Shown here piece after piece: positions 44,706-56,290 of a DNA stretch of 64,000 nt. Location: assembly GCA_022570795.1 (NCBI GenBank), contig JAKUDP010000004.1, positions 2,170,001 to 2,234,000 on the forward strand. Direction: 5' to 3'. This stretch comes from Sphaerulina vaccinii (Eukaryota > Ascomycota > Dothideomycetes > Mycosphaerellales > Mycosphaerellaceae). A program made the position numbers and the translations under genes. The notes under the pieces are model-generated. The model ran no database searches and had not been told where the DNA came from. It saw nothing but the letters and a program-made list of their open reading frames with translations. Position 1 is the first letter of the stretch. Every line of letters begins with the position of its first letter.

Positions 44706-45170
44706 CCTCCGCTTTTCCGTAAGTCTGAGTCGTCGGCTCAATTTTGGTGAGGCTCCACCAAACTTCTGGTCGATTTATCTCGACACCCTATGCGTAAGAG
44801 AACTTATAAACTCGTTAGTAGCTTAGCAATACTACTACGAATATATACACAGCTTTTCAGCGTATAGCATAGTCGTCGTCGTCGTCAAACAGTGAAAGAA
44901 CTGCTACCTTAATAAAATTCTACTTAATTTAGCAGGGACAGCACTAAATTTAATACAAATTTGACGATATCGAAGATGCAGCCTCTCTTACGCGCGACAG
45001 CGACGTCGCAGAAGCCTGAAATTCAAGCTATAGTATTCTTATACTACGAAGAGCGTATATTAAGACTTTCAGGCTGTTAGTATACGGGGTTGTCGCAGTG
45101 CAGCGTTGTGAAGTTTGGTGAAGCCTCACCAAAATCGAAGGGACGACGCGGACCTTCGGAAAAGCGGAGG
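44706..45170. mobile_element. MITE-like element with about 60-bp terminal inverted repeats
   Basis: The left end starts CCTCCGCTTTTCCG at 44706 and the right end is its inverse, ending at 45170. The repeat continues inward for about 60 bp with roughly 80 percent identity, including the exact block ATTTTGGTGAGGCT and CACCAAACTTC. A TA dinucleotide flanks each side (44704-44705 and 45171-45172), as for Tc1/mariner-type target duplication. The 465-bp body is AT-rich, has a (GTC)5 tract at 44872-44886 and no coding frame, so it is non-autonomous. Many differences between arms are transitions, possibly from RIP. Confidence 0.75.
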
Positions 45171-45684
45171 TACTCAGCAGGCACGACGTACATGCTTCAG
45201 CATCGGGCTGAAAAGCCATGCTGTGGCAAGAGCGAGTTCATTGCGTGCATCGTTGCTGACGTGTACCACGGCGAGAGTCAACTCGTTCGTCCTGTGAGAA
45301 CAGCTGGGCCCTACATGTGAGGTAGGTCGTCGAGATGATGATAGGTATTGTTGTCGTTGTCGTTGCTACAAACGTGAAACGTGAAGGTATTTTAATGGCA
45401 GACTCGCGAAACTAGCGCGACTTGGCAGTCGCGTTCTTTCCCCGCGCTGATGAGAAACGCCTCTTCCTTCTTCTAGGATCACCTTTCGTGCATTGCATCT
45501 CCTCCTACAGGTCACAGGTCACATCTGGAAGAGCTGACATGGGTCCTTGTACAGAAGCCGCTCCTGTTGCCCGGACGCGCGTGAGTATCAGCTCGCCGCC
45601 AGTAACGATGCCTTCCAACACCACCGCCGCCGGCGAGCTGTCGGGACACCAATTTCAGCTTCTGGTCGAGGGGATCTCGTCAAC
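45171..45684. other. Promoter region of the Zn2Cys6 gene
   Basis: About 510 bp between the MITE-like element and the regulator start. The regulator's frame opens earlier (45547) at a TTG, but no ATG lies upstream in frame. No other feature was recognised. Confidence 0.45.
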
Positions 45685-48189
45685 ATGTCTGCTACGGACG
45701 AGCTAAGCACAATTCCGAAGCCTAAACGGCGCCAGAACCGAAGTTGCGATCAATGTCGTGCTGGCAAAAGAAAATGCGATGTAGACCTGCGGAACTTCTC
45801 CAATTTCTCGGCCTGTTCGAATTGCGAGAAATGGAGGAAAGAGTGCACTGTCGAGTGGCTGCGATCGCGTGAAGATCGTCGACCATACGACCAGCAGGGC
45901 GAGCACCCGCAGATGGTACCGGTCGACCAAGATGAAGTTGGTTCTTTCACGCTGCCATTTTCTGGAACTCCGTGGACCACGACCGGACCACCGACACACT
46001 ACTCAAGCTCCTCGTTTGGCGCGGAGCTCACGAACACCTTATCTGCCTCATCGACTTGGATAGCGCCACTGTCTTGGTCTTCGAGCTCACCAAGATCTGG
46101 ACCAACCTTAGAAGGACCAGGTCTCTCTGGACAGTTCCTACCATGCGGCGATTTAGATGCGGGATGCCCTGGGCTTGTGTCAGATACAATGTCAGGACCA
46201 TTAGGCATCGACAATGCTTCAAGTCTGGGTGCTCTTAGTCCTGCTACGTATGCCATTCCCCACATGAATTGGAGCGCCGCGAGTGGCAACAGCATGGGCG
46301 TCTACGCGTCGAGTGTGACGGACAATGATGCCTTCACAAATCTAGAGCTGGAGTGTGCCAACGTGATCCCGCATACTACAGACGAGGTGGCTCTACGAGG
46401 CAACAAGAGACGCAGAAGGGCCGCTATCGATGATGAGAGTCGAGAGTGCGAGCAGAGGACTGCAGGAATGGACTTTGTGTTAGAGTCCGATACGTTCCAC
46501 ATGCAAGCAGGACTCCTCCGGCCTCGATCCCCATTCAGCTCCCACTTTCTGTCTGAGGACTTCAATCGCATACAGATCAAATCCCGTTTGGTCAAGGTCT
46601 ATCACGATTCCTTTGAAGGAGCGCTCAGCTGTTGGCTGACGGAAAGGAATTGTCCTTACAGTGTATCCATGTTCAAGGATCAGAATGTATGGGGTCGCAG
46701 TTGGGCCAATCGCATCTTTGCCAGGACTACTGCTTTGGACAACGCGTACGTCGAAGCTGGCCTGCTCTCGAGACCAGATCAGAGCCAAGCTGCGAAAGTG
46801 CTCAACGCTGTTGTCATGGCATTTTCTGCTCAGTGGAGTCGACCAGCTCGCGTCCATGACACGGGCGGAGACAGCTTCGGTCGCAGCGCGCAAAAGTCAC
46901 TGTGGCACAAAGCGAAGGCAGCTCTAGCTCAAGCCTCTGAGAACTTGTCTTTCAAGGTGATCTTTGCAGGAATCATCTTCTCTCTGACACAGCGTCCCTG
47001 CGAGGATACAGGCTCGGACGAGAACACAGCTCATAGCAGCGAAGACAAAATCTCCGCTCTTTTCAAGCTGCTAGACCTGGACGGACCAACATTATCGCTA
47101 GACGCGGCGTTGCGAAAGCTACAGGATCACAGAAGGCACCTGCGCCAAGCAAAACACTTACAGGCGGGCGCACGCAAAGCCCCTGTACAGCTTTCGACTG
47201 AGAACCAGGAAACGTTCAGTCTACTGTATTGGCTAGCAATAATGTTTGATACCTTATCTGCTACCATGAACAGAAGACCGTTCACGGTCGGGGATGCTGA
47301 TAGCCGTATTGGCCGAGAGAACATCGTCATCCTGCGGTCTTTGCCACGCGGCGAGACTTCGATCGCAGAACTCACCCCCGACAACACCAATCTATGGGGT
47401 AGCTTCTTCTTGCACGAGCGATCGCATCTTGGAGATGTCCGTAAGCAATCGACGCGCTGGCCATGCTCTTATGATGATGCTGCCGCATGTCTTGCCGATG
47501 CTGCGCCAGTCAAGGTACTATTATACCGTCGAGTGGGCCACCTCCAGAGTCTGTTCTACCAGGAAGCAAGCCCGCAAGAAGTTGCTAAGGGTCTAGAAGC
47601 TGTACTGGAGGTTTATAATTACTGGAATGATTCCTATGGCCTCTTCATAAGTGATTGCCTCAAGCACCATGAAGCTCTTGCAGTCCGCATCCAGTCGTGG
47701 TATACTCTTCTCGCAGCGCACTGGAACCTAGCTGTCTTGATACTTGCGGATCTTATCGAGACTCTGGAACATACTGGCATGACGATGCCATGCAACGATG
47801 AGACCACAAACGCTGCGGACTTGACTATGTTGATCCGCGAACGAGCCGTTGTTCAAATATCAGATTTGGGGTACCACGCACGACATTCTCCAGAGCCCTT
47901 GGCGTTTGCACAATCTTCAGACTTCCACCATGCTGTCAATGAGGCCGCTTTATTGACAGAGCCATGGACTGTGGTACTGATCCGAGCGTTTAGTCTAGCT
48001 GGAGCGATTCTGACCAGCCGCGTTACAGCAGAGGACTCAGAAGGCGAAGGCGAAGCATGTGTCAAGGCACGCTCCGAAGCCAGGCGACGATTGAAGTGGT
48101 GCACAGATGCACTGACACTCCTGAGTAGGAAGAGTGATACGGCAATGCGTGCTGCTGAGATTCTGCGAGTTGCAGCAAGTTCTGAATGA
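45685..48189 (+). CDS. Zn2Cys6 fungal transcription factor
   Basis: Single exon of 834 residues starting MSATDELSTIPKPKRRQNRS. The Gal4-type binuclear zinc cluster follows at once: CDQC-RAGKRKC, a 12-residue loop, then CSNC-EKWRKEC, with all six cysteines at correct spacing except a longer central loop. Basic residues before and inside it (PKPKRRQNR, GKRK) contact DNA. A Ser/Pro-rich linker leads to a large helical fungal TF middle-homology region (from about residue 300: FNRIQIKSRLVKVYHDSFEG through LLYWLAIMFDTLSATMNRRP). It lies 297 bp upstream of, and on the same strand as, the beta-lactamase-fold hydrolase, so it may be a local regulator. Confidence 0.9.
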   Translation: MSATDELSTIPKPKRRQNRSCDQCRAGKRKCDVDLRNFSNFSACSNCEKWRKECTVEWLRSREDRRPYDQQGEHPQMVPVDQDEVGSFTLPFSGTPWTTTGPPTHYSSSSFGAELTNTLSASSTWIAPLSWSSSSPRSGPTLEGPGLSGQFLPCGDLDAGCPGLVSDTMSGPLGIDNASSLGALSPATYAIPHMNWSAASGNSMGVYASSVTDNDAFTNLELECANVIPHTTDEVALRGNKRRRRAAIDDESRECEQRTAGMDFVLESDTFHMQAGLLRPRSPFSSHFLSEDFNRIQIKSRLVKVYHDSFEGALSCWLTERNCPYSVSMFKDQNVWGRSWANRIFARTTALDNAYVEAGLLSRPDQSQAAKVLNAVVMAFSAQWSRPARVHDTGGDSFGRSAQKSLWHKAKAALAQASENLSFKVIFAGIIFSLTQRPCEDTGSDENTAHSSEDKISALFKLLDLDGPTLSLDAALRKLQDHRRHLRQAKHLQAGARKAPVQLSTENQETFSLLYWLAIMFDTLSATMNRRPFTVGDADSRIGRENIVILRSLPRGETSIAELTPDNTNLWGSFFLHERSHLGDVRKQSTRWPCSYDDAAACLADAAPVKVLLYRRVGHLQSLFYQEASPQEVAKGLEAVLEVYNYWNDSYGLFISDCLKHHEALAVRIQSWYTLLAAHWNLAVLILADLIETLEHTGMTMPCNDETTNAADLTMLIRERAVVQISDLGYHARHSPEPLAFAQSSDFHHAVNEAALLTEPWTVVLIRAFSLAGAILTSRVTAEDSEGEGEACVKARSEARRRLKWCTDALTLLSRKSDTAMRAAEILRVAASSE

Positions 48190-48486
48190 TCGTGCCTCCG
48201 CATATGCCATCCGAGCGGCATGTTGAGCTAGAGTGGCATACTGAGCAATGCAACTTTACACGAATAGCGTCGCTTTTGACCCTCACCTCAAGCTAAAAGA
48301 ACGCCGATAGTGGTAGCCTTGTCTGTATACAGCCAGCAGCTTCGGGACCAAGGATTGTGGCTGCAGCTATGCTGCTCTTCGACAGGTCTGCCAAGCTATG
48401 CCGAGACCGAGGCCATACATGCCCTCACGATCTAATGATCCTTCTCATGGCTGCTGCCGTTGGTAGACTGCGCCATATAGGCTGCC

Positions 48487-50258
48487 ATGGGATACAAGGC
48501 ATCTCATGAGGGAGCTTCCCACCAAGCTGTCTACTGCAGCAATGCGTCTTTCAACAACGTTAGCCCTCCATGCCGGGATGTGAGTGAGAAGTGTAGCAGA
48601 CTGCCTTGCTTTGCTGACAAGCTCGACAGTATATGTACAACACTGGTCATCGACTATGGCCCGAAGAACTACACGTACCTCATGCAGCAGGCATGTCAAG
48701 AACCGGCTGGCCCATGGCGACCTTATGCTCTGAATGAAATTTTTCCCACACCGGTAGCTCTGGAGTATCTTGAGTCCATTCGAGAAGCTAGCCTGGTACC
48801 CGGATTAGTGGCCATGGAAGCGACTATCCAACACGAGATTGTTGCTCCTGTTGGGCAGCGGAGGTGTCTGGCGGCGTCATTGATCTATTCCACTGATTTC
48901 ATGCCACTAGGATCCGTTGGCAAGGCCATGACGGCGACGCTAATTGCCTACTTGGTTGAAGAGGGCGCTCTCACGTGGGACACCACCATCGGCGAGGTCT
49001 TCGCGAATAAGGGTTCCATCGTGAACGAGCAGCACTCGCGCGTGACTGTGAGAATGCTGGCCTCACAGCACTCTGGCATCTCTAACAATACACGTTGGAA
49101 CGACGCTTACTTCTGGAACAATGAGGTGAAAGGCATCACGACCGAGGAACGAAGAGACAGCTATCTTGACTGGGCGCTTGCACAGAGTCCTGCAAATCCT
49201 GCAAACACGACCTTCCTCTACTCGAACATCAATTATATTGTGCTAGGTGCCATGGTCGACCGAGTCTCCGGGACCTGGGAAACTGTGATACAACAGATAT
49301 TGTTCAAGGATCTGAGTATGGAATGCGGATTTGGGCCTGTACCTCAACGTGGATATCGAGATGATGAGGTCAGCAACCCATGGCAGCATCTACCTCATTA
49401 TGACTGGAGTACGTCGGAGCCTGACGCCTTGAACAACTGGAAACGCGATGCCTACAAGCTCCTTGGTTCAGCAGGTAACATCTACTGTGACGCCAGGTCC
49501 TATGCAGTCTTCGCGCGATTGCATTTGAATGCCTTGCTTGAATGTCCGAACAGCAGATTAGAAAGGCCCGCAGGCATGCCATACCTCAGCTGCGACAGCT
49601 TTAGAATCTTGCATACTCCGCACTCCGAGCACAGCAACATGCTGTACACTGCTGGCGGATGGTACTACTGGCAAGGCGACCTATGGCACGACGGAACCAA
49701 TATCTACAACCACGCGTACTCGTACATCAGCTTGAGATACCAGAAAGCCTACCTGGCATTCACAAACATGGGCCACGATGAGGGGAAAGTGGCTGTCAGA
49801 AGAGTCATGAGTGCTTTTACAGAAGGCAAGCTTGACCTCGCTAACGACATTGCGCCGTGTTCATCTTATATGCCTGCGATCACGGGCTGGATCCCACGAT
49901 GCACGGATTACACGTTGGCGAACGGCGACGTGACGTACGAGTCAATAGACACAAGGACAGTCATCCCAGATGTTTCGACACCCGTTGGACTACCACTGGC
50001 AGCTTGTACCGCTTCGAGGACGCGTTCAGCATCGGTCGTGTCTACCTACGAGGTAAGCTTTTCTCTTTTCCACTCACATAGGCACGCGTTGTGTAACGAC
50101 TTGGGCAGTCTCCAGTTCCCCTCCCAACGATATCATCAACGACCTTTCCGAACCGGACCGCAACCGCCGAGTCATACACTGGTGCAAGTTCGAAGCTGGT
50201 GCATAGGTACTCATTCATGGTTATATGCCTCACCTTTGTCTCGCTGGTAGTCGTCTGA
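48487..50258 (+). CDS. GPI-anchored beta-lactamase-fold serine hydrolase
   Basis: Class C beta-lactamase/penicillin-binding-protein-like hydrolase (peptidase S12 fold). Exons 48487..50052 and 50109..50258 give 571 residues. Catalytic S143-x-x-K146 lies in LGSVGKAMT and Tyr245-Ser-Asn247 in LYSNIN; the third motif is TAGGW near residue 386. Splicing exchanges a meaningless tail for a Ser/Thr stretch and a hydrophobic end (YSFMVICLTFVSLVVV), a GPI-anchor signal. The ATG used has no signal peptide. An upstream exon (48435..48462, MILLMAAAV) spliced to 48527 restores phase and a plausible signal peptide, so the true start is probably 48435. Substrate unknown: ester, amide or lactone. Confidence 0.8.
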
Positions 50259-52711
50259 GCCGAGAAAAAGATCACTGCATTACTCCCTTTGAACATCTAC
50301 ATCACATTAGCTAGCATTCTTCTCTCCATTTTCGTGCCCTTCTCGGGTCAGATCTCATCTATACTCGTGACTGCTCAGGTATTCTGTGATGGTGAGAAAT
50401 GGGTCTAGAGCTGGCCAATGTCTCCCAAGTATGATTAGATCTGCTTTCCTCAGGCATGCAGTACTCGCACAGTCTTTCTTATCTCCCATCTTCTCTGTCT
50501 TACCTTTCTCCTTACCACCGAACTCGGAACATCTGCCTTGCAGCGAGCGCCGTGAAGAGATCCGCGTTTCGCGGTCCCAGGACCTCTCGGGGTGAGAAGG
50601 ACCGCGCAGTCTTGCTCTCAGCCTGATGCGTGAAAGTGAACAACTTTTGCATCTGAGGCATTGTCGGCCACTTCTATTCACCAGAGCTTCTGCTGAGCCT
50701 CCATGGCTGGCTCAGAGACTCATCGACAGGTCGTAGTCATGCTCTCTGGGACCCATTGATGGCGTCACGAGGGTTCAACGGTCCGTCGCCTTGCTTCGTT
50801 CCTGCACACTGCCGAGTTTTGGGTTCAGGCACGTTTCGCGACCGGTGTCAGTCGACTTCATCTCTCGACCAACATCACCAGTCTATCATGTTACTCTTTG
50901 CCGTCTCTTCATTCGTCGCCAGGAGTCGCACGATGCCTTCGCTATCCACGACCCAGACTCTACGATGGCAGTCAGTTCGCACTTGAACAAGTCTACTTGT
51001 CCGTCGCCCACGTTTGCCTGGACATATACGCTTGCAAGACGCGTCGTAGCAGCTCAAGAGGAGGATTATGATAGCTCTTGAGCTTGGTACTTGTGTCCAG
51101 CTCTTTCATGCGATATAGCTGAGCCTGAGCATCGCGTGAGACAAGTGCGGTGTCGAAGGGACATCTGCTCTGCATGCTCTGTCCTGGAGGCACGCGGCCG
51201 CTCGGCGTTTGTGCACAAAGTCTGCTATCGCAGAGCCTTCGCGAACGTGGACAGTCGTGGAACTACTCCTTTGATCGTGCTTCTACGAGCACGCTTTGTG
51301 TCTCAAGTTCGCGCGCCGCCGCGAGACTTCGTTGAGAATGGCGATATGGATCTGGTCACGATATGAGCACTGTCTCGTTCGGCAGCTAAGGGCATGCCTA
51401 AAGAGTGTCCCGGTTACCTGGAGAGGTGGAATGAGCAGCGGCCTCCCTTCTGAGCCGCTGTCACATCAAGCTCATGGCTGCTCTGTGTTGATCAGATTTT
51501 CAATTACCGACTGCATTGTGTCACGTCGCGAAGATGAACAGGAAGGCCTTTAGCTGATGACTGGCAGTGACTTGTAGGAGAGTAAGGCTGAAGTCGTGAT
51601 GGAGAGAACTTCGGGAGATACCACCACCACACCATCATATATGCACGATTCTCGCGCTAAGACGCCGAGTTCACGCCACAGAAATGAGGCGGACATCTAC
51701 CAGGTACCCCACCGACATCCCACCAGCTACGAAGGACTTGTACAGAGTGGACGATTGCTATATAATCGATGGATCTCGCGGTACCTCTACTGCGCATATC
51801 CTGTCGAGCGATTCTCCTGTCTTGGGCCAGAGTAGGATCTCAGCCTGATTCCACGAAACCGACTCAGCCCCTCGCGTTTGATCCGATGTGGTCCGGTCGA
51901 CGTCAAAGCTAGTGGCCTCTTGCGAGGCCAACATCTCTCACCGTGTCAGCTACAGCTGCTCCATCGGTGGCCGTCGCCGCTCGTGCAGGTCATTTGAGCC
52001 GGGTGCCACAAACCCTACACTTGCTGTACACAAGCAAAGACTACGACACTGCCACTCCTCAAGCTTCGGAACCGATCTACGAGCTGGCGGCCCTTCACAC
52101 GAGCCACAAGATGAGGTCAGTCAGCGTCTCGATCGAAGGCACTGATCCGGCCCGGCAGATAAGTGAGCACCACAAAGGCTCCCGTACTCGTTTGGGAGCT
52201 TCAACAACTCTTCGACTGCGCATTTGGGAATTTTAACGCTCGAACTTCGTCTGCGGCCATGCGCTGCGCCTACGGACTCCGCACTTCTGGCCGTCGCTAT
52301 GATATAATTACGCCTTGGCATAATTTAGCAGCAGGCTGCAATACGCTTGGCTGCCATTGAAGCCTCGAGCATCTCGTCAACTATCGCAAAACGGCCATGG
52401 GTCTTCCAGCGACATATCCTGCACTACTGGACAACGCTAGCCATACTGCCGAGAGTTGCTTGCCTTCCTCTTGGTGTGCTTAAGCCACGATCGACCCGGT
52501 ACACTGGTCGCACAGTGATGAGTAGGTGATGGTAAGTGAGGCCTCTTTTGATCAGACTTTGCACGATGCCCGTTTGTGAGTCAAAACATGCGCTCTGCAT
52601 ATGAGGCTGTGCTGCATGCTGCTCAGTATTTACTTCCTCCAGCCTCGCTTCATGCTCTAGATATTGGTCTGGCCTCAGTAAAAGAGCTTGGAGAGCGACT
52701 GTTCGTGGACA
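50259..52711. other. Long gene-poor stretch
   Basis: 2.45 kb. Frames are all under 100 codons and overlap on both strands. No start, splice pattern, repeat or tRNA was recognised. It may hold long regulatory sequence, an unrecognised non-coding RNA, or remains of decayed genes. Confidence 0.4.
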
Positions 52712-54729
52712 ATGGGCAGCCGCGCCGCTGCTGATGGCAGCGTACCCTTACCATCCTTCGGCGAAACCTATAGCAGTGCGAAATCTGCTCGACGCGCAGC
52801 TCCACTGGACCTGGCGTTGCAACAACCTTCTCACAAGCAAAGTGCGTGCAATGGCCGAAAATACACACCGCTGTCAGGTCGCAAGATTGGAAAGAATAGG
52901 TCGCTCGCTGCAGGCCTTAACCACGCAACAAAAGATGAAACGTGCATGGAAGAAGATCGGCCACACACAGGTGTTCAGGATAAGAACCACGAAACGGGTC
53001 GCAAGTCACCTCAGACGCCACGTGCTAAACAGTACGGCAACAATAAAATCAAGACTCCAAGATCTATCGAAGCGCCATCACGTGCCAACATTGGCACAGC
53101 TTGCACGACAAGCCTAGTGGTCCGGTCTCGCCTTGCCGATCAAGGACCACACGTCAAGTCGCCACCTGCTCAGCATTTCCGAGATATAGTGCAGCAAACA
53201 ATTGGTATAGCACGCATCAAACAGCTCATTCGATCATGGAAAAGTGACTCCCGAAAGCTAGCTCGTTCTGTTAGGCACAGCGATGCTGTGCAAACCACAA
53301 ATCGTGTTGACAGTGCATTGAACGTCGCAGAGCCTCAGAGTGATGCACCAGTAGAGGGTCTCTCCTCTTCATCAGCACATGATCACAGTCGAGAAGGTGG
53401 CTCTGTCTATAAAGAGGAGGCAATCGAAGGCAAAGAATATCCTCACGAAGCTCCAGGAACCAATGGAGAAAGATCGTCGCAGCGGCGAGGACATGCTGGA
53501 CTTGTGCTTTCAGCCAGTCGTGCGGGCGGCTTCAATGCTCGAGGCGCTTCACTGGCTGGTGCTCGCCAGGAATTTGCTGGCCATGACGACGAAGAAGGGG
53601 ACGATCCAGTGCAACAACAGCCACGAACAGTGCGCAGAAGAGCTGCCTCTACGACCATGCCTACTTGGACCTGTGTTCTTCACCACACTGATCACCATGG
53701 TGTCAGACCTGACTGTGGTCAAACCCAACAATACATATCGAGACTCAGGTAAGTAGCCGCTGCCTCAAGACACCTTGTGTCTCGCTCATTGTAAACAGGA
53801 GACATCACGAAAGCCATCAGTTGTACTATTGTACAGACTGTTTCGAAGCTTTTCCTGACTCAAGGACTCGAGACTTGCATAAGCGAAGGAACGCGTGCGT
53901 CTACACATGTGTAGAAGAAGGGTGCCAAAATAAGAACCAACCCATGGCCAACTGCGAGCACGATAATAGTCCCATCAACCAATGGATAGCTCTTCGCCAT
54001 CTCGCTCATGCCCGTTTCGACTTCGGGTCCGTTTCTGGTTGCACCACTCCGATCCACGAACTTCGACAGGACCACAACTTTCGGCCCATGCAAGCTGCAG
54101 CAGGTCCGCTGTGGCCAACGATGCCTAGCAATGGCAACGGACTATCTCCCAGTCCATCACTAGGACTTCCCGCCGCAGCAACTGGCGCAACTGTACAGAC
54201 TCCAGCAGAACTGATTGCACTAGGCTCTTCGCTGGAAGCTCTACACGGACTCGTGGGCAGTATGGCGTTTTCTGCACTCGACGCCAGTACCTTGGCCTTC
54301 ACGCAGACTGCTATGACTACTGTGGATTTCTTTCGAGAGCAACTCACTGCTTGCTACTTGCGCCTTCACCCCCAACAGATGTCCAGCGACAACATGATGA
54401 CTACGTCTTCAGAAGAAGTACCGAATCGGTCAGATGGACATAGCGACCTACCGCACACATCGGATCTCAACCATGATACACAGATGTCTGACTATGGAGA
54501 AGGACCTTCTACTGGTTTACCTCAACACAATTACGGAAGTCCCACCTCGCACATCGGCACAGGCTTTGATTCGATGCTTGATAGCAGCCATCGCCAGCAG
54601 AATGGTGGAGCGCCCAATCGATCTCAAGAGTTCCTTAACGTGCCTGATGCACCATGGCCGACAAGACTTCTCAACACCAACTCACATCGTGCAAATGGGA
54701 CATATCGCTCCCACGGACGGGTGCCATGA
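52712..54729 (+). CDS. C2H2-like zinc-binding protein, paralog B
   Basis: Exons 52712..53748 and 53799..54729 (50-bp intron, GTAAGT...AACAG) give 655 residues, close to paralog A (634). Exon 2 and the end of exon 1 carry the same Cys/His cluster: WTCVLHHTDHHGV, SRLRRHHESHQLYYCTDCFE, then HKRRNACVYTC and EEGCQNKNQ, followed by HLAHARFDF, as in the first copy. The C-terminal half is Ser/Pro/Gly rich with a helical stretch (LIALGSSLEALHGLVGSMAF). The first cysteine pair of A (CVFC) is CVLH here. Two alternative frames are open over part of exon 1, so the 5' half is less certain than the 3' half. Confidence 0.68.
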
Positions 54730-55093
54730 CCGATTACACAAGGTTTTGACAAGCAGTGAGAGACACTACGAAGAGCTCTGTAGATAACATAGATTGATAG
54801 ATCTATACACTGAAACTCAAGAAGATCGCTTGGAAGAGGTTAGTCACAGGACCACGAACTCATTGCCGAAACACATCAACTGCTCGTTCCGTTCCACGAT
54901 CCTGGGCATATGAGCCTCTTGTTGACAAGCTGTCCCTCAGGTCCCATCTGAGGTATAAAATATGAGCCCTCCCACTGCGAACGAAATTAGTGAGCTATGA
55001 AGCGATCTATCGCAAAGAGCAAGACCTGAACTGACCTCATTATACACCCAGTAATCCATAGTACCGCTACCAACGACCTGCTGAAACTTCCCG
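54730..55093. other. Intergenic region between convergent genes
   Basis: 364 bp with 3' flanks only; AT-rich around 54950. Nothing recognised. Confidence 0.5.
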
Positions 55094-55900
55094 TCAATCG
55101 CAACGAACTGTTCTTGCGTCAGAGTTACAAGACGTTTCAGAACATTTTGTACTGGTGCTCACGAGAGGCTGATACTCTACAACGCCGCCTTGGCAAACCA
55201 CCTCAACGCTTATCATCTCGGTCTGCGTAGATATCTCCGTAACAGCGACGGAGAGGTTCAACAAGTTGCATGTAAGTAGTGAAAAGTCAGCTTGATGAGA
55301 GCTCCAACAGACAGACCTCCATTCCACTAGGTACTTACTGATAGCTGTAGATACCATTTCTCTCTGGAAGCTCGCAACTAGATCCTGGGACCACGGGAAC
55401 GATGTCGAAAGATACCTCGGGCTGTGCATTACACGTTCGAACATACCAGTCGCCATGTTGGGCATTTTTCCGGCATTCTGTGATTGACATGAGCAAATAC
55501 ATCATTGAGGTCGCGGCTTTCCTACACCAAAGTCTGTCAACGCTACTCTAGTCCTGGCTTTCCATCCTTCTAGTACGACCAGGCTGCTTGATACAATGAG
55601 GGAATCGTCGACGCTCTCGCAGTTTGTGACCAGAGAGCCTAGCCACATCATCATCGCATGTTTACATAAAACGTTGTTGATCCACATACCTGGCGCCAGC
55701 TTTGGGCTCTCGTCGATGAAAATATCGCAGGGAGTCTGCAACCTTTTCTCAATATCTTTTGGGACGTGGAGGGATGGTGGATCTGTAATGAGGACACCGC
55801 GAGGTGATGTCGTGACGCTACCAGTCTTCGACAGTTGGCCAGAGAAAGCAAAGCTGCATATGAATATGGAAGCCAGACCAGCAATCTTGGAAAGCAGCAT
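55094..55900 (-). CDS. Secreted cysteine-rich protein (about 213 aa, four exons)
   Basis: Best model: 55690..55900, 55528..55638, 55355..55477 and 55094..55290, all in phase. Exon 1 starts MLLSKIAGLASIFICSFAFS, a strong signal peptide. The mature part has about 10 cysteines, with coding-quality blocks TNCESVDDSLIVSSSLVVLE, ECRKNAQHGDWYVRTCNAQP, VVPGSSCELPERN and ISVEVVCQGGVVEYQPLVST, ending KCSETSC and VRCD. The first intron (51 bp) keeps frame even if retained. The exon 3/4 join is uncertain: a stronger GTAAGT donor lies just downstream (near 55337) but needs a 130-bp intron. The family is not recognised; secretion is well supported. Confidence 0.65.
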
Positions 55901-56290
55901 GCTGTTAGTTGTGTGGTCGAGCACTATATCTCGGCGAGATGAGTATGACCTAGAACTTCTTCACTCAGCAGAGGAGACTACAATATATGTTGTCAGGATC
56001 ACCCGGACGAGTATTGTAAAGCAGATTTGTGGAACTGTTTCGATGTATGCACTTACCCGGCTACACTTGCTGCCTCTGAGCTACATTACTACTGCTCGCC
56101 ATACAATGAGGCTTGCTCGGCGGGCACTGCTGCTGCCTTGTGCTTCCATATGACAGTATCCGCGTTCAGTCGTGCTCATGGTCCAGTATCAGCATCATGT
56201 GCTGTCTGGTGCGCGACCGAACGGCACAGTACACAATGCTTGGCGTAAGGAATCACTCTTTCGTGTAACAAGTACCACCACGATCTTCAT
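55901..56290. other. Intergenic region
   Basis: 390 bp between the secreted-protein start and the amino-acid-oxidase stop on the same strand. Nothing recognised. Confidence 0.45.
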
